Below, one piece after another: positions 16,232-24,821 of a stretch of 64,000 bases of DNA (its first letter is position 1; every line of letters starts with the position of its first letter). The translations under genes were made by a program, and so were the position numbers. The notes beneath the pieces were generated by a model, which saw only the letters and a list, made by a program, of their open reading frames with translations, ran no database searches and was not told the origin of the DNA. The DNA comes from an uncultured Eubacteriales bacterium. GTDB lineage: Bacteria; Bacillota; Clostridia; Oscillospirales; UBA644. The DNA lies in assembly GCA_900547165.1 (NCBI GenBank), contig URFZ01000003.1, positions 1 through 64,000 of the forward strand. Reading direction: 5' to 3'.

Positions 16232-17602
16232 ATGTTGAACAAAAATGACCGAATAACGTTGAATGTTGTCGCAATGTCGGGCGAAGGCTTCGGTATCGGA
16301 AGATTTTCCGATGAAACCGTTAAAGACTTCGTCGTTTTTGTTGCTGCCGCGGCTGTCGGAGACATTGTGGAAGTCCTTGTTTTGAAAGTTCTGAAAAGTT
16401 ACGCGTTCGCAAAAATCGTTTCGTTTGTCGAAACTTCTCCGGACAGAATTAAATGTTCCTGCGACGTGTTCGGCAAATGCGGAGGTTGCTGTTATCGCCA
16501 TGTCGGTTATGACGCGGAACTCAGATATAAGACGGAACATGTTCGCGATGTTTTTAAAAAGAATTATCCCGATTGTCCCGTCAATATCGAAAATGCGATT
16601 CCGTCCGTTACGATTGACGGCTATCGCAACAAAGCGCAGTTTCCGATATCGGAAGACGGAAAATGCGGCTATTTTGCAATAAATTCGCATAGGGTAATAC
16701 CGTGTGACGGCTGTTTGCTTACACCTCCTGTGTTTGCGGAAATCACAAAGGTGATAGAAAACTATATTTCCGAATATTCGGTTCCCGTATACAATGAAAC
16801 AACGCAAAAAGGACTGCTTCGGCACGTTTGTATCAGACGGGCGCCGTCAACGGGCGAGATCTCTGTGGTGCTTGTCGCGACTTCCGAAATTCTTCCGCAT
16901 AAAGTGCAGTTTTTATCAAAACTCACCGCCGTTGAAGGCGTTAAGTGTATTTATCTGAACATCAACAGAAAAAACACGAATGTGATTTACGGTTCAAAGA
17001 ACATTTTGCTCTGGGGCGAGCCTTTTATCACCGATGTCCTTTGCGGCTGCCGCTTTGAGATCTCGCCGATGTCTTTTTATCAGGTGAATTCCGAGACGTG
17101 TGAAAAACTGTATATTTATGTAAAAGACGGGCTTCAGCTAAAAAAGACGGACATCTTGCTTGATTTGTACTGCGGCATAGGCACGATAGGGTTGTCCTGT
17201 GCCGACAGAGTCGAAAAGGTCATAGGAATTGAAGCGGTTCATGATGCTGTTGAAAACGCGGTTCGGAATTCTTATATCAACAATTTTGATAATGCCGAGT
17301 TTTATTATTCGCAAGCGTCCGACACAGCGGATATATTCAAAAATATCCTGCCGAACTGCCATCCAAACGTCGTGATAGTCGATCCTCCGCGAAAAGGCCT
17401 TGACGCAAAAACTATCGAGGCAGTTCTGTCCTTAAACCCTGAAAAATTCGCGTATATTTCGTGCGATCCGGCAACGCTCGCCCGTGATTTGAAGATATTT
17501 GACGAGCTCGGCGGCTACGTCCCGACCGTCATTCAGCCGATAGATATGTTTCCACGCACAAAACATGTAGAGTGCGTAGTTATATTGAATAAGGTGAATT
17601 GA
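16232..17602 (+). CDS. rlmD: 23S rRNA (uracil-5-)-methyltransferase RlmD family
   Basis: The 456-residue protein is of the TrmA/RlmD family. It has an N-terminal TRAM domain (about 1-65), a Cys cluster CDVFGKCGGC with a further Cys in IPCDGC that can bind [4Fe-4S], a SAM-binding segment LLDLYCGIGTIGLSCA (about 308-323) and a catalytic nucleophile in YISCDPATLARDL (about Cys 411). It methylates C5 of a uracil in 23S rRNA; family members are hard to separate (RlmD, RlmCD, TrmFO-independent TrmA), so the exact position is inferred. It has its own strong promoter. Confidence 0.9.
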   Translation: MLNKNDRITLNVVAMSGEGFGIGRFSDETVKDFVVFVAAAAVGDIVEVLVLKVLKSYAFAKIVSFVETSPDRIKCSCDVFGKCGGCCYRHVGYDAELRYKTEHVRDVFKKNYPDCPVNIENAIPSVTIDGYRNKAQFPISEDGKCGYFAINSHRVIPCDGCLLTPPVFAEITKVIENYISEYSVPVYNETTQKGLLRHVCIRRAPSTGEISVVLVATSEILPHKVQFLSKLTAVEGVKCIYLNINRKNTNVIYGSKNILLWGEPFITDVLCGCRFEISPMSFYQVNSETCEKLYIYVKDGLQLKKTDILLDLYCGIGTIGLSCADRVEKVIGIEAVHDAVENAVRNSYINNFDNAEFYYSQASDTADIFKNILPNCHPNVVIVDPPRKGLDAKTIEAVLSLNPEKFAYISCDPATLARDLKIFDELGGYVPTVIQPIDMFPRTKHVECVVILNKVN

Positions 17603-17666
17603 TCGACGGCGTGAAGTAATTACGAAACGAAAGATTTTCGACAGTGACTTCGAAAAGGAAAAGGAA

Positions 17667-17984
17667 ATGAACGAAATTATATGCTATCGGATATTTCTCG
17701 GTTACAACGACTCTCAGACAAAAGAGCAGTTGGTTACCGAGGACGAGCTGGAGCAGCTCGTTTCCGCTTATTTTCAAAAGAAAAAGATTTGCTTTACGAT
17801 ATCTTCCGGAAAAGGCGGGTATTTGTATAAAGACGGCAAATATATTCTTGAAAATATAGTTATAATCACTCTTGTGGGCGATCAGGGCATTAATATCTTT
17901 CGTCTGGCGAAAAACCTGTCGATGTTTCTTAATCAGGAAGCGTCGCTTGTTATGAAACATACTGTCGAAAAGAGGTATATGTAG
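17667..17984 (+). CDS. Small conserved protein, tandem paralogue A
   Basis: The 105-residue protein has a good AAAGGAAAAGGAA ribosome site. There is no signal peptide or membrane segment. The predicted pattern is alternating strands and helices: CYRIFLGYND strand, TEDELEQLVSAYFQKK helix, CFTISSGKGGYLYKDGK strand-turn, IVIITLVG strand, helix. It shares this layout and several positions (initial CYxIxxG, GGY, IIxxxG) with the next gene, so the two are diverged duplicates. I do not recognise the family; the shape resembles small ferredoxin-like folds. Confidence 0.75.
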   Translation: MNEIICYRIFLGYNDSQTKEQLVTEDELEQLVSAYFQKKKICFTISSGKGGYLYKDGKYILENIVIITLVGDQGINIFRLAKNLSMFLNQEASLVMKHTVEKRYM

Positions 17985-18317
17985 GTGGAGAATAAGGAAA
18001 AATATACGGCGGGTTTTTGTTATGAAATTTACATCGGGATAAAAGACAAAGACAGTTATCTTGAAAATATTACGGTTGAGGATTTCTGCAAAACGCTGAC
18101 CGAAATATGCGCGCAGAAAGATATTGCCTTTTCGCTGATCACGCAGTTGGGCGGATATCAGCACGGCTGGGGATATACGACCGAGACAAGCCTTCGCATC
18201 GTTATCATCGGCGCGAACGAGCCGGAGATCACCGAGCTTGGTGCGCGCATGAAAAAAATCGTGAACACCGATACTATTATGATAACGCGCTCTGAGATTG
18301 AGTACGCGTTTTTATAA
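17985..18317 (+). CDS. Small conserved protein, tandem paralogue B
   Basis: The 110-residue protein has a GTG start that abuts the TAG of the previous gene, with AGAGG about 10 nt upstream, so the pair is translationally coupled. Its layout matches paralogue A: CYEIYIGIKDKD, TVEDFCKTLTEICAQK helix, GGYQHGWGYTTETS, LRIVIIGA strand, then a helix and MITRSEIEYAFL. Function unknown. The pair probably forms a heteromer. The lipid kinase gene follows after 50 bp. Confidence 0.75.
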   Translation: MENKEKYTAGFCYEIYIGIKDKDSYLENITVEDFCKTLTEICAQKDIAFSLITQLGGYQHGWGYTTETSLRIVIIGANEPEITELGARMKKIVNTDTIMITRSEIEYAFL

Positions 18318-18367
18318 AGACAAAACCTTACATACGTTTTCAGTGAGAGATTAAGGACGGACGTAAA

Positions 18368-19327
18368 ATGAAGCATGTTTTTATCATAAATCCGAAGTCG
18401 AATTCGGAGGCATTTACGGAGAAATTTCGGCATAAAATCGAGGAATTGTGCGTTAATCGCGGACTTGAGTTTGAGATAAAGTCAACGGCGAAAAATCTCG
18501 ACGCGGAGAATTTCGCGCGGCAAGCGGCTGAAAAGGGCGACGCGGTTCGCGTCTACGCCTGCGGAGGGGACGGCACTGTGAACGAGGTCGTAAACGGAAT
18601 ATTCGGATTTAAAAATGCCGAACTTGCCGTTATCCCGATAGGCACGGGCAACGATTTTATCAGGACATTCGGCGACATCAAAAAGTTTTTCGATATAGAG
18701 ACTGTAATAGATTCGGAAGCGCGACCGATTGACGCGATAAAGATAAATGACAGAATTTGCATAAATATCGCAAACATAGGCTTTGACGCTGCGGTCGTTC
18801 AGCGCGTGGAAAAACTGCGCAAGAAACGATTTGTCCCGAAAGCGGTATCATATCACCTCGGCGTTGCCATCTGCCTGATAAAGTATCCGAAAGAGACCTT
18901 GAAAATTAAATTCGACGACGGGGAAGAGCAGAATGAAAAATTTTTGCTTACTCTTTTTGCTAACGCTCAGTATTACGGCGGAGGCTACCGTTCCGCATCT
19001 CCCGCAAAAGTTGATGACGGCATGATGGATGTTATAACCGTCAAAAACGTAAGCCGTCGGGTATTTGTGAGCAATGTATCCGCCTATCAAAAGGGTACGA
19101 TAATCGGGACGCCCGCCGGAGATAAAATATTGAAGCACCGTCTCTGTCGGCGTGCCGTGCTGACAAAAGAAACTCCGTTTACGGTTTGTTACGACGGTGA
19201 AATGCTTCCGACGACAAGAGCAGAGATAGAGTGTATGCCTAAGTCGATACGTTTTGTTATTCCGAACACGGTCGACGTTACTGCTTTGAGCTGCTTTTCA
19301 GTAGAACGGGAAAACGCCGTTAAATAA
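18368..19327 (+). CDS. Diacylglycerol/lipid kinase family protein (YegS/DagK-like)
   Basis: The 319-residue protein is a member of the DAGK_cat family. The nucleotide loop is CGGDGTVNEVVNGI (about residue 65) and the second conserved block is VIPIGTGNDFIRTFG (about 92). The C-terminal beta domain includes YGGGYRSASPAKVDDGMMDV, typical of DgkB/YegS proteins that bind Mg2+ there. It phosphorylates diacylglycerol or a related lipid at the membrane, recycling it to phosphatidate. The last 8 bp overlap the convergent gtrA-like gene. Confidence 0.9.
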   Translation: MKHVFIINPKSNSEAFTEKFRHKIEELCVNRGLEFEIKSTAKNLDAENFARQAAEKGDAVRVYACGGDGTVNEVVNGIFGFKNAELAVIPIGTGNDFIRTFGDIKKFFDIETVIDSEARPIDAIKINDRICINIANIGFDAAVVQRVEKLRKKRFVPKAVSYHLGVAICLIKYPKETLKIKFDDGEEQNEKFLLTLFANAQYYGGGYRSASPAKVDDGMMDVITVKNVSRRVFVSNVSAYQKGTIIGTPAGDKILKHRLCRRAVLTKETPFTVCYDGEMLPTTRAEIECMPKSIRFVIPNTVDVTALSCFSVERENAVK

Positions 19328-19733
19328 AAACCGCGTACTTGTAAAAAGTAAAGTTTGAAAAAACCGTCAACCCGAGCACGGCGAGTTTTGCGTATTCGGT
19401 TTCTATTCCCGCCGCAAGAATTGCGGAGAGAATAAAAGGGGAGACGGTTGCGACAAATAAATTGATACTAAAAAATTTTGTAAATCGCACGGCGTGTCCC
19501 GTACCCGTGCGGTTGAATTTTATATAGCTGTATGAGAAGTATCTTGTAACGGTTGAAACAGTATATGACAAAAACTGCGACAGCGGAGCGAATACCGAAA
19601 AAACGACTGTCAGCAGGCGGAACAAAACAAAATCAAGCGCGGCATTCGAAAAGAACACCGCGCCTTTTGTTATTAAAGTTCTGTAAATGAGATCGACCGA
19701 AAAGTCGAGCAGTTTCAAAAGTTTTTTCCGCAT
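19320..19733 (-). CDS. GtrA family membrane protein
   Basis: This 137-residue protein has four hydrophobic segments in the GtrA-like pattern: FFSNAALDFVLFRLLTVVF, FLSYTVSTVTRYFSYSYI, VATVSPFILSAILAAG and LAVLGLTVFSNFTFYKYAVF. GtrA proteins help flip lipid-linked sugars or traffic polyprenyl intermediates. It follows rodA directly (TAA then ATG), so it is co-translated and may serve envelope synthesis. Confidence 0.85.
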   Translation of the reverse strand: MRKKLLKLLDFSVDLIYRTLITKGAVFFSNAALDFVLFRLLTVVFSVFAPLSQFLSYTVSTVTRYFSYSYIKFNRTGTGHAVRFTKFFSINLFVATVSPFILSAILAAGIETEYAKLAVLGLTVFSNFTFYKYAVFI

Positions 19734-20870
19734 TTACCTCATTCCGAATTTGAGCGAACGGTCGGGCTTCACGCAGACTGCCTGAACAAGACCGACTGAA
19801 ATCAAAAGGGCAAGAACGGATGAGCCGCCGTAACTGAAAAACGGAAGCGTAACGCCGATAACAGGCAAAACTCCGATACACATTCCTATGTTTATCAGCG
19901 TTTGGAACATTATCGTACTTGCAACGGCTATGCAGATGAAAAAGCCCTTTTGGTCCTTCGCTTTGCGCGCGTTTCTGAATATTAACAATACTATTGTAAC
20001 CAAAACAAGCAAAACGAATACACAGCCCACAAAACCCCACTCTTCACCGACAATGGCATATATGAAGTCGGTTCTGATTTCGGGAAGAAGCGAATTCTGC
20101 GCCTGAATGCCTTTTTGATAGCCGAGCCCCCAAAGTTGACCCGAGCCGATAGCCATCCTCGAAACAAGCGGCTGATAGCCTTTTCCAAGCGGGTCCAGTT
20201 CAGGCTGAAAGCCGTAAAGAATACGCAGTTTCTGATAGTCTTTCATCATGTTCCAAAGCAGCGGGGTAATGCCCGCAACCCCGAGCGCGCCGATAAGAAT
20301 GTATCTGTAATATATTCCCGCCGCAAATACAAGAACGACAAATATTCCGATGTAGATAAGTGCGGTTCCTATATCGCCCTGCAACAGAATCGGAACGAGG
20401 TATGCAAGAAAGTGTATCAGAACAAAAAGAATATTCTTGGGTTTGTTCAGATCTTCGCCGAGTTTTGCGAGGTGTTTGGACATCGTGACCGCAAAGCATA
20501 TCTTTGTAAATTCCGATGTCTGAATATTGACGGAACCTATCATCAGCCAGTTTCTGTTACCGTTTATCTCGGGTGCGATAAGTGCTGTCAGGAAAAGTGC
20601 AGCGGAAGATGCGACGACAATGTATTTCCAAAGGTCGGAAATTATATCGTAATCGAGTTTTGAAACAATTATCATCAAAACAAAGCCGAGACCTATCGCA
20701 ACGCCCTGAACAATCATGCTTCGGGAATGAGCGTCCGAACCGTATGTTGCGCTGTTTATGCAAAGCATGCTGAAAACAAGCAGCACGGCTATAAGACCGA
20801 GCAGAACTTTGTCGAAATTCTTTATATAACTTTTAACGCCGTAAGAACGGTCGCCGATACGAATATTCAT
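19734..20870 (-). CDS. rodA: FtsW/RodA/SpoVE family peptidoglycan glycosyltransferase (RodA-like)
   Basis: About 378 residues with ten membrane segments. SEDS-family blocks are visible: NGNRNWLMIGSVNIQTSEFTKI, LLQGDIGTALIYIGIFVVLVFAAG (including the catalytic-type Asp), and the C-terminal GVTLPFFSYGGSSVLALL. It polymerises lipid II with a partner PBP in elongation or sporulation. The ATG at 20870 is chosen; a TTG one codon upstream is better spaced from GGAAGG and equally possible. It is transcribed from the promoter at 20913-20941, with gtrA downstream. Confidence 0.92.
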   Translation of the reverse strand: MNIRIGDRSYGVKSYIKNFDKVLLGLIAVLLVFSMLCINSATYGSDAHSRSMIVQGVAIGLGFVLMIIVSKLDYDIISDLWKYIVVASSAALFLTALIAPEINGNRNWLMIGSVNIQTSEFTKICFAVTMSKHLAKLGEDLNKPKNILFVLIHFLAYLVPILLQGDIGTALIYIGIFVVLVFAAGIYYRYILIGALGVAGITPLLWNMMKDYQKLRILYGFQPELDPLGKGYQPLVSRMAIGSGQLWGLGYQKGIQAQNSLLPEIRTDFIYAIVGEEWGFVGCVFVLLVLVTIVLLIFRNARKAKDQKGFFICIAVASTIMFQTLINIGMCIGVLPVIGVTLPFFSYGGSSVLALLISVGLVQAVCVKPDRSLKFGMR

Positions 20871-20912
20871 CAAATTGCAGCCTTCCGTGAAAATAAACGT
20901 CTTTCTTTGATT

Positions 20913-20941
20913 ATTATACCATAAAACAAGTCATATTTCAA
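20913..20941 (-). promoter_or_regulatory. Sigma-A promoter of rodA-gtrA
   Basis: On the minus strand TTGAAA (20941-20936), 17 bp, TATAAT (20918-20913). Confidence 0.75.
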
Positions 20942-20959
20942 GACTGCCGCGACTAAAAT
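20931..20959 (+). promoter_or_regulatory. Possible sigma-E-type (mother cell) promoter of the spoIVF-like pair
   Basis: TCATATT (20931-20937) matches the sigma-E -35 well. ACTAAAAT (20952-20959) is a 5-of-8 match to the -10 at 14-bp spacing. It overlaps the rodA promoter on the other strand. The predicted leader would be very short, which weakens the case. Confidence 0.35.
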
Positions 20960-20975
20960 TTAATGAGGTGGTATA

Positions 20976-21686
20976 ATGTCTCGAATGACCGATCTTGCGG
21001 TAAGAAAACTCGAATTGAAATGCAGACGCAGCGGCAGACATGTTGTTTCTTTTGTTGCGCTGATGCTTGCGCTCGGGTTTTGTGTAATTGCCGCGACAAA
21101 AATACAAAAATACGGAACCGATACGATAAAAAACAACAGCGAAGCGCAGGGCAACGGTTTGCAGGCGGTCTTTGCGGCATTGACGGGAACTGCAAAGGGC
21201 GGTAAACAGAAAATGGATGAAAGCGTTTTGGAAGTCATTGCGCAGGTCGAGGCGGGAGACACAACGCAGGAAGCCGAGAATCCGTTTTCGGAAGCCTGTT
21301 TGCCGGTAAATTCCTCTCTCAATTCCGGCTTCGGTTACAGAACCGACCCGTTTAATGAAGCAAGTACGGTCCTTCATCGAGGCGTTGATATAAAGGCAAG
21401 TGACGGAACGGAAGTAAAGTGTGCACTTGCGGGAAAAGTTGTTGAAGTGGGGTATAACGACATCGGCGGCAACTACATAAGGGTGGAACATTCGAACGGA
21501 TTTGTCACTTATTACGGGCATTTGCAACAGGCTCTTGTCAAAGACGGAGATACGGTTGAAAAAGCGCAGGTCATTGCACTTTCGGGTCACACGGGAAACG
21601 TAACGGGAGCACACCTGCATTTTCAGATAGAATACGGAGAGAGATATGTTGACCCGCAAGTCTATTTCAAATTCAACGAAGAGTAG
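20976..21686 (+). CDS. M23 metallopeptidase-domain membrane protein (SpoIVFA-like)
   Basis: The 236-residue protein has one N-terminal membrane anchor (about 22-42, HVVSFVALMLALGFCVIAA). A short linker follows, then a LytM/M23 domain with HRGVDIKASDG (HxxxD) and GAHLHFQIEYG (HxH), so the zinc site appears intact. It overlaps by 41 bp a gene for a site-2 protease of the SpoIVFB type. That gene order is the spoIVFA-spoIVFB pair of spore formers, in which SpoIVFA holds the protease inactive at the forespore membrane until pro-sigma-K is to be cut. GAGGTGG precedes the ATG. Confidence 0.82.
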   Translation: MSRMTDLAVRKLELKCRRSGRHVVSFVALMLALGFCVIAATKIQKYGTDTIKNNSEAQGNGLQAVFAALTGTAKGGKQKMDESVLEVIAQVEAGDTTQEAENPFSEACLPVNSSLNSGFGYRTDPFNEASTVLHRGVDIKASDGTEVKCALAGKVVEVGYNDIGGNYIRVEHSNGFVTYYGHLQQALVKDGDTVEKAQVIALSGHTGNVTGAHLHFQIEYGERYVDPQVYFKFNEE

Positions 21687-22266
21687 ATTTTCCATACACC
21701 CCGCATTTCCGATTATATGGGGCATATTGCTGATTCTCGGCAAAAGCGACGGAGTTCTTCTTGTTTTTGTTGCAGCGCTTATCCATGAAACCGCACATAT
21801 TGTCGCATTCCTTGCATACGGTGAGCAAATTGAAAAAATCAGACTTATGCCGTTCGGAGTCAGTGTCAGCCTGCGTTCTGCGGCAGACGTTACATGCCGA
21901 AAGGAGATTTTTGCGGCGCTTGCGGGCATAGCGGCAAATCTTGCCGTGGGCGGAATTTCGTTTTTACTCGGAAAAACAGAGAATATTCTCGGCGCGGATT
22001 TCTTTGCCGCCTGCAATCTTGCGCTCGCGTTTATAAATCTTGTCCCCGTTCTGCCGCTTGACGGCGGACGGGCGCTTTATTTTTTGCTGTTGAAAAGATC
22101 AACGCCGCTTGCGGCACGGAAAGTAAGCATTATTGTGTCTTTTGTGTTTCTTGTTCCTCTCAGTGTCTGTGCCGTTGTGCTTGTTTTGAAAACCGGCTAT
22201 AACTTCTCCTTGCTGATGATTTGCGCATATCTGTTCGCATATATTGCGTTAAAGAGAGAAATTTGA
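21646..22266 (+). CDS. spoIVFB: Site-2 protease family membrane metalloprotease (SpoIVFB-like)
   Basis: The 206-residue polytopic M50 protease has the HExxH motif HETAH in LIHETAHIVAFLAYG (about 45-60) and the second metal motif FINLVPVLPLDGGRAL (about 126-141). The start overlaps the SpoIVFA-like gene by 41 bp but has GGAGAG at good spacing. It cuts a membrane-bound substrate, pro-sigma-K in Bacillus. No CBS domain is present, unlike some other SpoIVFB proteins. Confidence 0.88.
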   Translation: MLTRKSISNSTKSRFSIHPAFPIIWGILLILGKSDGVLLVFVAALIHETAHIVAFLAYGEQIEKIRLMPFGVSVSLRSAADVTCRKEIFAALAGIAANLAVGGISFLLGKTENILGADFFAACNLALAFINLVPVLPLDGGRALYFLLLKRSTPLAARKVSIIVSFVFLVPLSVCAVVLVLKTGYNFSLLMICAYLFAYIALKREI

Positions 22267-22276
22267 CGAAAAGCCC

Positions 22277-22305
22277 TTGAAATCGAGAGCGGAATGTAGT
22301 AAAAT
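22277..22305 (+). promoter_or_regulatory. Promoter of the radical SAM operon
   Basis: TTGAAA (22277-22282), 17 bp, TAAAAT (22300-22305), 31 nt before the start codon. Confidence 0.6.
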
Positions 22306-22335
22306 AAGATGTAAAAAACCGAAAGGAAACTAAAT

Positions 22336-24120
22336 ATGAATATAGACGAGTTTATAAATACACGGCTTGCCGAAGTTCAAAAGCCGTCGTGGTATGTCGG
22401 GGGAGAATACGGGTGCGTCGTCAAAAATAAAGAAACTGTCAATATCCGTTTTGCGTTCTGCTTTCCCGATATGTACGACGTGGGAATGTCGCACCTCGGC
22501 ATGAAGATACTCTATCACATGATGAATGACACCATGCCCGACGTATGGTGCGAACGTGTGTTTATGCCGAACACCGATATGCAGCAACTGATGAGAGAAA
22601 ACGATATTCCTCTTTTCGGTCTGGAAAGCCACGAGCCCATAAAAAACGATGATTTTGTCGGATTTACGCTGCAATATGAGTTAAGTTACACCAACATTGT
22701 GGCAATGCTCGACCTTGCGGGCGTTCCCATATTCGCAAAAGACAGAAAACAGGGCGACCCCATTGTTATCTGCGGCGGTCCGTGCGCGTGCAATCCCGAA
22801 CCAATTTCCGATTTTGTCGACATATTCTTTATCGGAGACGGTGAAGAGGACTATTATCCGCTTTTTGATATTTACAGACAGTGCGGCAAGGACAGAGAAG
22901 AGTTTTTGCGCCGTGCGACGGAAATAGACTGTATGTATGTTCCGAAATACCATAAAGAGGGACAGCAGGTCAACAGGCGAATCATCAAAGACATAAACAA
23001 ATGCTATATTCCCGATAAAATGGTCGTGCCTTATGCTGAGATAGTGCATGACCGCGTGGTGCTCGAAATCATGCGCGGCTGCATTCGAGGCTGCCGCTTC
23101 TGTCAGGCGGGAATGATTTACCGACCGTTCAGACAGCGCTCGCCCGAACTGCTTGTTGAGACAGCAAAAAAACTCATTAAGGCAACGGGGTATGACGAGA
23201 TAAGTTTGACGTCTCTTTCAACGAGTGACTTTGAACACCTCGATGAACTTGCGGACAGCCTTTTGACGTATTGCGTGCCGCAGCATATAGATATATCTTT
23301 GCCGTCGCTGCGAGTTGACAATTTCACAAAAGACCTGCTCGAAAAAATGCAGTCCGTACGCAAAAGCGGGCTTACGTTCGCTCCCGAAGCGGGAACACAG
23401 CGGTTGCGCGACGTTATCAACAAGAATGTAACGGAAGAAGAAATAATGAACACCTGCCGTATTGCGTTCGAGGGTGGTGCCTGCGCGGTAAAACTGTATT
23501 TCATGATAGGACTTCCGACGGAAACGGACGAAGACATAAAAGGCATTGCATATACGGCGCAGAGAATCGTCGATCTTTTCTATTCGTTGCCTATAAAACG
23601 CGCCAGAGGTCTTTTTATCACGATAAGTCTTTCGACTTTTGTTCCGAAACCGTTTACGCCGTTCCAATGGGAACCGCAGATAACGCTTGACGAAATAGAC
23701 CGACGTCAGAAACTGCTCATAGAGACCGTGGGCAGAAATAAGCATATCAGGGTCAATTATCATGACGGAAAGACTTCCGTGCTTGAAGGCGTTTTTGCAA
23801 GGGGAGACAGACGTCTCGGAAAAGTAATCTACAACGCATATAAACGCGGCTGTCAACTTGACGGCTGGAACGAGCATTTCAAGTTCGACGAATGGATGAA
23901 AGCCATAGAAGAAGAGGGGCTTACCGCCGCGGAGTATTGCAACAGAAAACGCGATTTTGACGAACCGCTTCCGTGGGACGTTATCAACTGCGGCGTATCG
24001 AAAAAATTCCTGCAACACGAATGCGAAAAAGCATACCGTGCGGAAACAACGCCCAACTGCAAGGAAAAATGCGCGGGCTGCGGAATTACAAAATATTGCA
24101 AAGGAGATGTCTGCCCGTGA
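22336..24120 (+). CDS. TIGR03960-type B12-binding radical SAM protein
   Basis: This 594-residue protein has an N-terminal cobalamin-binding-like Rossmann region (about 30-190, including FCFPDMYDVGMSHLG and VICGGPCACNPEPISD). A radical SAM barrel follows, with the cluster motif RGCIRGCRFCQAGMIYRPFR (about 240-258). The C-terminus has a Cys-rich tail CKEKCAGCGITKYC that could hold another cluster. The family is widespread in Firmicutes and always paired with the small protein that follows; it is often next to RNase G and ribosomal L21, suggesting RNA or ribosome modification, but the reaction is not known to me. AAAGGAA precedes the ATG. Confidence 0.88.
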   Translation: MNIDEFINTRLAEVQKPSWYVGGEYGCVVKNKETVNIRFAFCFPDMYDVGMSHLGMKILYHMMNDTMPDVWCERVFMPNTDMQQLMRENDIPLFGLESHEPIKNDDFVGFTLQYELSYTNIVAMLDLAGVPIFAKDRKQGDPIVICGGPCACNPEPISDFVDIFFIGDGEEDYYPLFDIYRQCGKDREEFLRRATEIDCMYVPKYHKEGQQVNRRIIKDINKCYIPDKMVVPYAEIVHDRVVLEIMRGCIRGCRFCQAGMIYRPFRQRSPELLVETAKKLIKATGYDEISLTSLSTSDFEHLDELADSLLTYCVPQHIDISLPSLRVDNFTKDLLEKMQSVRKSGLTFAPEAGTQRLRDVINKNVTEEEIMNTCRIAFEGGACAVKLYFMIGLPTETDEDIKGIAYTAQRIVDLFYSLPIKRARGLFITISLSTFVPKPFTPFQWEPQITLDEIDRRQKLLIETVGRNKHIRVNYHDGKTSVLEGVFARGDRRLGKVIYNAYKRGCQLDGWNEHFKFDEWMKAIEEEGLTAAEYCNRKRDFDEPLPWDVINCGVSKKFLQHECEKAYRAETTPNCKEKCAGCGITKYCKGDVCP

Positions 24121-24752
24121 GAATAGTGTTTACAAAAGAAGCAAACGCGCGCTTTATTTCACATCTTGACCTTGTGCGCTGCTTTACCAGAATTTTCAGC
24201 AGAGCGGGCGTTCCCGTCAGCCATACGCAGGGGTTCAATCCGCATCCGTATATGGTCTTTTCACCGCCGCTTTCTCTCGGCGTTTTAAGCGATTGCGAGA
24301 TAGTAGACATCAAGACCGACGAACCGATGAGCGGGGAAGAGATAAAACGCAGAATGTCTCTTGCCGTGCCCGCCGATATACGAATTGCGGACGCTTACGA
24401 AGACGGAGAAAAACTCAATCTTATAGACAATGCCGATTACGAACTGACAGTACCCGAAAACTGCGTTTCGGAGTTTGAAAACTTCATTTCACAAGACAGA
24501 ATTGAAATTGAGAAAAAAGCGAAAAAAGGCGGAATGAAGACCGTATGTATCAGCGACGGAATGACGGTTAAGTCAAGAACAAACAAGGAAAATGACTCCG
24601 TGTTTGTTATAAATCTTCCGTGCAACAGCGAAAACAATGTCGGCGTGAACTTGCTGATGAAAGCGTTTTCGGAGTTTACGGGCGGTAAAACCTGTCCGAT
24701 AATAGTCAAAAGAGTCGCATTTTTTAAAAAAGACGGAACAGTTTTCAAATAA
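24117..24752 (+). CDS. TIGR03936-type radical SAM-associated protein (DUF2344)
   Basis: The protein has 211 residues from GTG 24117, which overlaps the previous stop by 4 bp (GTGA) and has AAGGAG upstream. The family hallmark is the N-terminal block FTKEANARFISHLDLVRC and the following HTQGFNPHPYMVFSPPLSLG. It is the obligate partner of the preceding radical SAM enzyme, in some genomes fused to it. Its role is unknown; it may present the substrate. Confidence 0.88.
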   Translation: MRIVFTKEANARFISHLDLVRCFTRIFSRAGVPVSHTQGFNPHPYMVFSPPLSLGVLSDCEIVDIKTDEPMSGEEIKRRMSLAVPADIRIADAYEDGEKLNLIDNADYELTVPENCVSEFENFISQDRIEIEKKAKKGGMKTVCISDGMTVKSRTNKENDSVFVINLPCNSENNVGVNLLMKAFSEFTGGKTCPIIVKRVAFFKKDGTVFK

Positions 24753-24753
24753 C

Positions 24754-24782
24754 TTGATTTTTAATATTTATTATGATAAAAT
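24754..24782 (+). promoter_or_regulatory. Promoter of galU
   Basis: TTGATT (24754-24759), 17 bp, TAAAAT (24777-24782), with TGA in front of the -10. It begins right after the previous stop codon. Confidence 0.6.
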
Positions 24783-24821
24783 ACAGAATTGAAAGTTGTT
24801 CCCGAAAGGAAGTTTTTTTGT

